NCBI GenBank assembly: GCA_008638375.1
Contig: CM018032.1
Location: forward strand, 36,801,251-36,865,250
Direction of reading: 5' to 3'
Length of the DNA stretch: 64,000 bases
Origin: Nyssa sinensis
Taxonomy: Eukaryota; Streptophyta; Magnoliopsida; Cornales; Nyssaceae
A program made the position numbers and the translations under genes. The notes under the pieces are model-generated. The model was not told the origin of the DNA, did no database searches, and saw only the letters and a program-made list of their open reading frames with translations. Positions 13,101 to 22,100 of this stretch are shown one piece after another (the first letter of the stretch is position 1; the number at the start of each line of letters is the position of its first letter).

Positions 13101-16100
13101 AGCAGAGTGTGGTAGCCAGAAGTAGTGTCAAAGCTGAATTTAGAGCTGTTGCACAAGGAATGTGTGAAGGGCTATGGTTACAAAAGCTTTTGGAGGAACT
13201 ACACATTACAGTAGAGCTCCCCATCAAACTCTGCTGCGACAACAAAGTTGCTATCAGTATTTCCCATAATCTTGTTCAGCACGACAGGACTAAACATATA
13301 GAAGTTGACATGCATTTTATAAAGGAGAAAATTGAGAAAGGGACAATCTGCATGATCTATATCCTTACAAGAGAACAATTAGCAGATATATTCACTAAGG
13401 GATTACAAAGGTCTAGCTTTGAAGAGTTTATCTGCAAGTTGGACATGATCCACATCTATGATCCAACTTGAGAGGGAGTGTGGAAATCCCTGAATGATTT
13501 GAAGGGGATTTGGAGGAGATTGTGGTAGGAGATTGAGAACATAATGAGATCTGATATTTAGGCTGATTATTTGGGTTGACTTTTATGTTTCCATGTTTTT
13601 TGGTTCTCTTTGTACATGTTAAAGAGGGATCGAGTATGTAAAGAATATATAACAATTGAATAAAAGATTTATTCAATTTCCATATTCTCATCGTCTTCAA
13701 TCTCTCATATATATTTATATATAATATATTGTATTGATCATGGATTTTAATTGTAATTGTAGGATAACGGTATTGGGAGTATTAGGCCTCCCATAATGGG
13801 AATCGAAAACCAAACTGTGAATTTTTTTCATACATTAGCAAGCCCCCTGCATATGCTTTTACTTCAGTATGGCACTTTTAAGTGTTTTTAATTTAATTTT
13901 TTTAATCATTTTTATGACACGTTTACTATTTTGTATTATTTTTTAAGTTAAAAATATCAAAAAGTAGCATTTCTTCTAATTCTTAACAATAAGATTGCAG
14001 CAAATAATTTAAATAATTACTTCCAAATAAGTTATAAGTCGATAATCAATAACAATTCACAAAAGAAGGTATCTAATTACTTGGTAGTTGGTTGGTACCT
14101 CATAGAATTACCACCAAAATGAATGGGATGCTGGTTCTTGATGATCTTTATCTCATTCATTATTACATGGTCTTTCATGCACTTGCCGAGAGAAATAGTT
14201 AGAATCTCTCAGTCCCATTGATGTGCTATTGCCAGTGGAATCTTCTAGTTGTTGAATGTCATAGCCATATCCATAATGTTGGGAAAAATAATTTTTTGTG
14301 TAGAGCAGCGGAAGCAATAAAAACAGATCTACCCATATATTTTTATGAATTACATTATGATTAGGCATAATATAGCATAAAAAATTATACTAACCTTAAT
14401 AAAGAAGATGAAGAATCATAACTTGGAGAAAGCCTCCACATCTTCACTCCTATCCTTGAATTCTCAAAAGCACTTGAGAGGGTCTCAAAAACAAATTGAA
14501 TCAAGGAAACAGAGAAAAAAACGATGACCTTTTTTTTTAAAAATAATCAGGATATGAGGATCCTTACTAATCTAATTCTCTAGATAATATATATTACTAG
14601 CGTGTTAAACAAAAAATGTCATACACATTTTATTCTATCCCAAATCAATTGGGATTTATAAGACATCCTTATCTTCCGATCCTCTTTATTTGATTTTTTT
14701 TTACTTTATATGATTGGTCATCCCCTTTTTCTTTTCAATTCTTGCTTGTCAACCAAATTGGGTCAGGAGTGTGATCTAATAGGCCTTACCGTTATCTTGG
14801 CTCCAATGGGCCCAATAGTAGACTAGTCAACTGTTGACCCAACTACTAAACCCATTAATTATTTTCAATCCCACCGCATTAAAAAATAATTGAACTCTAA
14901 AATAAGATAATTTATAATGAAGTCCCTTAATGCTAAATATATGCAAATAAAACCCTCCACATAAATTAGCATATGGGATTAAGTAAATTTACTGTCAAAC
15001 CATTTGCCAAGTTTCTAATTAATTTAACTTCTTGATTTAACTTGTTTGATCACAGTAAGAAATTTATTTTCACTAAATAAACATTTATTTAATAATATAA
15101 ATATATATAGGAAAATTTTTTTCCAAAAAATATTGGGCCAAATTTCTATGATCAAACTAAATCAATTAAATTAAAATTAGTTGCCATTGGTTTACTATTC
15201 TCGACCTGGTTGGAAAGCTCAATTTGATTCAAGGAATAAAGGCAGAAGCACAACAAATAGAATGCATATGTAACAACCATTAATTATAATTTAATAATGT
15301 TGATTACTTTTATAATTTATTAGAAGAATATATTATTACTTTAATTAATAATTTTTATTAGAATAACACTACCTATACACAGACACATACACACACAAGG
15401 AAGAAGATTCGAAGCATTGTTTTTGCAAGTCAGATTAGATATAACATATATTCTTCTTTAAGCAAAATAATATCACCACCTTTCAAATATTCACCAAGAT
15501 TATTAATACTTAATGACATATTAATTACTTTTTCTTTGGGTTTCCAAGATAATTAATTGTTATATAGTATCATTGTTGACAACATTGTAGATATAAAACC
15601 AAAAAAGAAAAAAATATTTTAGGCTTAATTAAAAATTTATATTATTTATTTCAAAATATGTTGAATGTATACAACTTCAAAAGCAATAATAAAAATATAC
15701 TAAAACAAACCTAAAACATGTATTTTCATTTTTCATTAACCATGCACGTTCATTAATGAAAAAGATAAGATATAAAGTTAGAAATAGGCACTTAACCTTA
15801 TAAAGAAGTGTTGAAAGAAACTTTTTAAAATTAAATTCAAAAGCAGCATGAAGAAAAAGAGGATTTAAAAAATTGCTCATCTACTTTCCTTTGCATTCGT
15901 AACTTCTATATATGAAATTTGAATACATATTTTTTGGTTAGTTCAACATTATAAATTACCTTTTTAATTTTTTTGAGGAATTCCATCTTTATTTTATAGT
16001 AAATAATTAATATTTTGTTATTTAATAAATTATAATTTTTAAAATTTATATAAATTACTTTTCTTATAGTGATACTATTTCACGTTTATCGCACGTTTAT

Positions 16101-19100
16101 TATGACCTATGAAGCACGAACACTCTATTTTGGCTTACGTGTCCGTGTCGAACACCGACACTCTCGGACACTTCCCAGACACGTGTTCGGGCATTTGAAT
16201 CATGGATGTTGATGATTAAATAAAGAAGTTCTTTAATTTTATTTAATGGCTTTGTTATTTTAATATCTGAATAATATTTTTTAAATTTGTGTATTTTTAT
16301 GCTAATTTTAATTGAAATAATATTAGGTTTTTATTAAATGGTCATATAAAAAAATAAAAAATTATATATATTCAACGTGTTCCTAACGTGTCCGTGTCTT
16401 ACTTTTTTGAGAAATAACGTATCTACGTGTCTGTGTCGTATCGTATCTGTGTCCCGTATCCGTATCCGTATCCGTGTCCGTGCTTCTTAGATTATGACTA
16501 TTGCCTTCAACATTGAAAGATGAATAATATAGAACAATTATTGGACCAGTTATACTAAATGGAACAAAGTGTTAGGCAGTTAATAAACATGTTCATAAAA
16601 TGAGTATGATCGAAATGCAGATGTTAAGATGAATGTGTGACAAGACAGGAAAATATAAAATTAAAATGAATATATTTGTGAAATCGTGAAGTAGCATCTA
16701 TAGTTGATAAATGAGAGAATCGCTTAAGGTGATTTGATCATGTACAATGAAGACCAATAATTGCACTAGTAAGGAAGAGTGACGGAGTTCACATTAAGGG
16801 TCATGCTAGGGAAGGGGAGACCAAAATTTACTTGGGTTGAGATAATTAAAAAAAAATCTAAGCATTTGATTTAACTAAAGGGATGATCTTAAATAGAGAA
16901 GAATGGTGAAACATGATTCATGTAGTTGTCCCCAAATAATTTGGACAAGATTTTGTTGAGTTAGTTAGGTTATTAGTATAATTTTTATGAACTTCTGCTT
17001 TAGGATTATTTGTATGCATTTTATGTGAACTATTTGGTATTTAGTTTTACCCAAAGATCAAGGGCAATGGCTGAGTAATGAGTGTGACATGATAATTGTC
17101 TTATAGAAGATCATTTAAAATCTGTATTATAATTTTCTGTACAGTTTGAGGTGTATTTATTTCTTAATGGCTGGAAGATTTTATCAATGTGTGGCCCTTG
17201 TTTTGGCACTTTTACATTGTTGGTTTACCTTTCTCATGTACTTAGATAGATTATTAACCATGATGATGCCTGCTCATTAAACAACTTAATGCTGCCACCG
17301 TGGTCTGGATTTCAAGACACCAAGACGACTCTTGGGAGTGTGCCTCCCAGACATATGAACCTTTTTTTTTACTAGCAGCTATCCTTTTGGATACAGTCTG
17401 GTTTGGGAGTAGCGAGAGGATATTGAAAATGTCAACTTTGACCCAGATAGGATATCTAAAGATGCAAAATCTGTTTGGTTTGACTTTCTTAAAGCTAGAG
17501 CTGCGATGGCTGACTGACAGTACAGGCCATGTTCTTTCCTTCTATTCCTCCAAACATTTGGTTCCCCCTTTCTAAAGGGAATTAAGAAGTTGATTTTCTT
17601 GCTGCCTGAAGAAAAGATGCGGTGCAGCTAATGCGAGGTTGGAGACATGCATGATGTTATGTGCCTTTACTCCCTTAGGTGCAGATGACTCTCCTCTCTA
17701 GCTGAAACAAATGCTGCCAGTAGTGCAGTTATTTGATCTTATATGCATTAACCAAGAACCATATTTTCTTGAGATTTTTGTATTCAAAATCACTTTTTTG
17801 ATCACTTGTATTAGAACAATACACAATTTTTTTCCTGTGACTGCACTTGTGCTTCTAGTTCAATATTATTTTTATTTGTTTACATTTTTTAGTTTGTTCA
17901 CATTTTTTTATGTTGATATGAGAAATCACTGGATTTAGACCTCTCCAGTTTTGATTGAAGATAAAAGGAATGCTGTGAAGGTGCATTGTTATGATGTGGG
18001 TGCCACTAATACCAAAAATATGCATGGTAGTATGAGGCGGTGGGGTTAAAGATCCCACCTAAGCATTATTAATCTTCTCCTTTAAAGATGGAAAGAGTTG
18101 TCACTTATCAGTTACCTTTGGCTGGAATTTTTTTTTCGGGGGGTAAAACCTTGTAGCACCAGATGCAGTCTTGGTGATTATATTTTGAAAATAATGAATC
18201 TGTTGAACACTATCACTTTCTGGTTCTGTTTCTTTAGGAAACGGAGATGCTTGTTGGGTTTCTTGCATTTTGAACTCTTTCTTATTTCTTATTTCTTTCA
18301 CTCCATAAATGAATTTTCTAATTTTTTTATTATTATAAAGTGCTGATTTAATTAGTTTAGTCAGACAAAATGAATTATAAGCAGGTCCTTGATAATCTAT
18401 GCACTGCTATAAATATTGCCCATCTTTTGTTGTGGGATTTACTTTCTAGATGCACTTCATATATTTATTATGATACTTTTGTTGATACTGCCTTAGACAT
18501 GTATAAAGTTTATATATTAATTCACATACTTCTTGTAGTTGCTTAAAAATTTGGTTGAGAGGAGGAGAATGGTGAAGTCATGGCTAAAGACTGCATCTGG
18601 TCTCAAGGTCCAGCAGCTTGACATACAGCAGCAAGCACTAAAGCTCACTGCAAACAGGTTTGTTTATAGTGTTGGTGCCATATTTTTCTGCCCCTCAGTG
18701 TAGCTCATTTTAGCTCTTGTTTGCTGATTTAATTGTACTTTCTTTTCCCTTTTTTATGGGCCTTATTTGGCCTACAGTATGTATGGATGCCTGGGGTTTG
18801 CCAATTCCAGATTCTATGCGAAGCCACTTGCAGAGCTTATAACACTACAGGTAAGAAATCTGCATTTTTATGTGGGAGTTGCAAAGAATAGCTTGCTCAA
18901 GTAGGCAAATTTTGGTTGAATATTGTATGCTTATGAGACTGTTGAGCAACTCGCACAATTGTTGTGCAGGGAAGGGAGATCCTACAAAGTACTGTCGATC
19001 TTGTTCAGAATAATTTAAACTTAGAGGTTACTTCCTGCATATTGAGAGTTTGATTTATGAATGGATTCTTACAATGTTTGTGTTTCCATTTTCCCATTTG

Positions 19101-22100
19101 AGGCGTTCAAAGATTTTTGGCCCCTAAAGGACCCATTTTCTATCTTTGGCAGGTGATCTATGGTGATACAGATTCAATCATGATCTATAGTGGACTTGAT
19201 GATATTGCCAAAGCCAAGGGAATCGCAGGGAAAGTCATCCAAGAGGTTAGGGTCTGGTTATAAAGTTGAAATGTGTTGGAGATCAATATTTTAACTAAAT
19301 AAGCATTCAAGGTGGTAAATATTTATTGACTAAGATGGGATTTCATTTTTCTGCTCCTTGCTCTCAAGTCTTAACCCATTTCATCATGAGCTAAGATCCT
19401 TATTTTATTCATCGTTCCCTTGGGAGGTGTTCTCAGTCAAAATTTGACCCATATATATGATTCAAAATGTAGCACTTCTTGCATTTCTTGATATCCAGGA
19501 CAAATAACATAGTGCAAAATTCACATTGAAAGGTTTGATATCTTAGATGATCCGGAGAAGATTTTTTTCTATTGCTCTCTCTAGGTGGACTGATAGATGT
19601 TTCTACTTGCTGGCATAAACATTGCTTAAATTGGATACATTCTTCCAACAAGTTTTTGATGGGCTCCCGTTGTGATGGGTATATAAACTGTGGTTCACCT
19701 TTGTATATGATTTTAGGTCAACAAAAAATATAGGTGTTTAGAAATTGATCTTGATGGCTTGTACAAGAGAATGCTGCTTCTGAAAAAGAAGAAATATGCA
19801 GCTGTCAAAGTGCAGTTTAAGGATGGGTCACCATATGAGGTAGCTTCTAAAATACTTATTTATTTTCAAACTGGTGTAAAACATCCCATTTTTTTATGTA
19901 TGCCAATGAATTTGTTTTGTTGCCACAGGTTATTGAACGAAAAGGTCTTGATATGGTTCGTCGTGACTGGAGCTTGTTATCGAAGGAATTGGGAGATTTC
20001 TGCCTAAGTCAAATATTATCTGGAGGGTATCTATTGACTTCTCTTCTCTGTTTGTGGTGATCTGGTAATGTAAAAAAGATCATACAACTTCTTTCAAACC
20101 TCATCGTTTGTGTGGCTCTTATACTCAGGTCGTGTGAAGATGTTGTTGAATCAATACACAACTCTCTTATGAAGGTAAGGTTATGACCTTGTATGGATTT
20201 TGCATCATCTAAAATCTAAATTTGGATGGTTCTTAGCGTTATTTTGCTACATACTGAGAGCCAATTGACAAACTAAACTAAGGGCCTATTTGGGTGTTTA
20301 GAGAATTGTATCAGTTCAACTCCAACTCAATTTCGATAAACAAGATCATGTCAAAACAAATATTAGTTTGAACTGGTTTAGGGGTGCAAGTAGTTTGGTA
20401 ACATCTATGGTTCTACATCACACATTTTCTATTCAAACAAGAATGCTGCCGCCACCACCCCAACAACAAACTGCCATTATTCAACCTTTTCAATATCTCC
20501 ACCTCAAGAACATAACACAAGAAAATAATAAAGAAATAAATAAACAAAATAAAGAAGATGATTTATTTTACAAAAATGAATATGGTCTCTCTCTTAAAAA
20601 ATTCTCTTTAGGAAAAATAAATAATAGTCAATTATTTAAGTACAGAAAGGAAGGAGGAAAAAATAAACAAATTTTCTTTTGTTCAAAATAGGAAGTAACA
20701 ATAAAGCTCTTTTTTTTTATACCCACTTATTATCATAATTTTTCAGATTTTTATACTCAAGAGAATTGGAGATTGAAGGTAAATTTGTCATGGTTTACAT
20801 ATAGGATGAGAATAGAGAAGAATCAAACCCCAAAGAGAAAAATGAAAAAGAGAAAAAATACCCAAAGATACCTATGCTTGCAATTTCTCTTCAGGGAGTC
20901 TGTTGGTGAGGTTGGCAAATTTCAAGAAGTTGAGGGTTTGTAGATAGAATGTCAGGGCTGGGAGATTGCTTGCACAGCCGTCCTTTTTTTTTTTTCTACA
21001 GAAGGAAAGTTGGTTTTCGAATAAACCTCCTCCTCATTTTACAACCAGCCCTGTTTTGAGTTAAAATTGGATGCAGAAAAAATCAGATATTTTTTTTACT
21101 CGACCTTACCAAACAAGGGCCTGCTTTGGACTAGCTAGAGTTATACATGGTAAACCTGGTTCAATGCTTTCCCAAATATCCCCTAATAGTTGTGATCAGA
21201 CAAGCTCAACCGCATTGAGCTTGCAAATGTGTCACACATTTGATTAATATAGAAAATATTGGTAAACTTTTGGATTGAAAATCTCCATTTGAAATTGTAA
21301 TCAAGCTGATTCACGTTTGTGTTTTATAAATTCATTAATCACGTGCTTTTTATTTTCAAATGCCTTGGGCTAGAAGATTTGTCATGAAAACAGACCTTGT
21401 GGAGGAATAGGAATACTAAATATTTTGCAATTGTAAAGTTAACAAGTTGAATTGGCTAGTGTAATCATGCTTTAAAACATGGGTATATTATTGTTGGACT
21501 CTTTAGCATGGTTTTAAATAACGGCCGTAATGTTACGTATCGGTTTTTTGACTATCCGACACCAATACTGGCCAATAAATTGGTGTGACTAAAATTCACA
21601 GTTATCTACCATTATGGCCGTTATAGGACTTTTACCGTTTTACGGATGTTACAAGACTGTTATGGTTTTATGTTTTTTTCTTCAAATTTTTAATTTTCTT
21701 ATGCTTTTTTTTTTTTGTGCAGAATTCTTATGATTTCTATTTTTATAAGATTTATATGCAAGAGAGATGCTTAACAAAATAATTCAAAAAAAATTGAAAT
21801 GGGTTACCAAAACAGTAGGGTGAATATGTACTCTAGAAGGTCTCTTGGCCTCAAAATTTTTTACTTTTTTTTATTCCATAACTAATCAACTAAATTGATT
21901 TTCATGCTTATAATTATTAGTTTAATGTTTCCTATTAGTTTAATTTTAAAAAATTCATATAAAATAAGAAAATATCTATTTTAGTATTATTATAAGAAAA
22001 AAAATTTTAGGTGTTAGAAAATTTAAAAATAATAGTAAAAAATATTAAAATGTGATAATTGTAGTCAAGATATGTGTATCAGTGACTTTTAACAGATTTG

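Larger units (their letters stand above)
9119..13699 (+). mobile_element. Ty1/Copia LTR retrotransposon, structurally complete but coding-defective
   Basis: A 4.58 kb element with LTRs of 220 and 221 bp (9119-9338, 13479-13699), both TG...CA, flanked by the 5 bp target-site duplication ATCTC (9114-9118, 13700-13704). A tRNA-iMet-type primer binding site follows the 5' LTR and a purine tract precedes the 3' LTR. The inside has the Copia order gag, protease, integrase, reverse transcriptase, RNase H, on the same strand as POLA1. Stops and frameshifts interrupt every domain. By eye the LTRs differ at about 11 substitutions plus one indel (~5%), so the insertion is moderately young on plant LTR clocks. 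Confidence 0.95.
7119..18538. other. POLA1 intron 13, 11.4 kb, packed with mobile elements
   Basis: The intron separates exon 13, just after motif A, from exon 14, at the start of motif B. It holds a LINE reverse-transcriptase remnant (7850-8160), T-rich low-complexity sequence (8540-9060, several runs of 12 or more T), a complete Copia element (9119-13699), a MITE (16107-16490) and a LINE 3' remnant (16550-16985). The remaining stretches 13705-16098 and 16986-18538 are AT-rich, with no gene that I recognise. A segment starting TGTTGGGAAAAATAATTT at 14277 resembles a Copia LTR start, but no right end was found. Confidence 0.85.

Noticed and set aside
14277..15265. Possible solo Copia LTR starting TGTTGGGAAAAATAA
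   Set aside because: The start and AGCAGCGGAAGC block look right, but the best end (TGTAACA) is not followed by a copy of the left flank, so boundaries are unsupported.
17300..17575. 91-codon open frame in POLA1 intron 13
   Set aside because: Not needed to join exons 13 and 14, and no similarity to polymerase or mobile-element proteins that I recognise.
20368..20691. 107-codon open frame in POLA1 intron 20
   Set aside because: Lys/Asn-rich AT-driven reading frame inside a MITE-like segment, no recognisable motif.
20281..21121. MITE with AGGGCCTATTTGG termini as a firm call
   Set aside because: Terminal repeats are imperfect and no target-site duplication was found; only mentioned within the intron entry.
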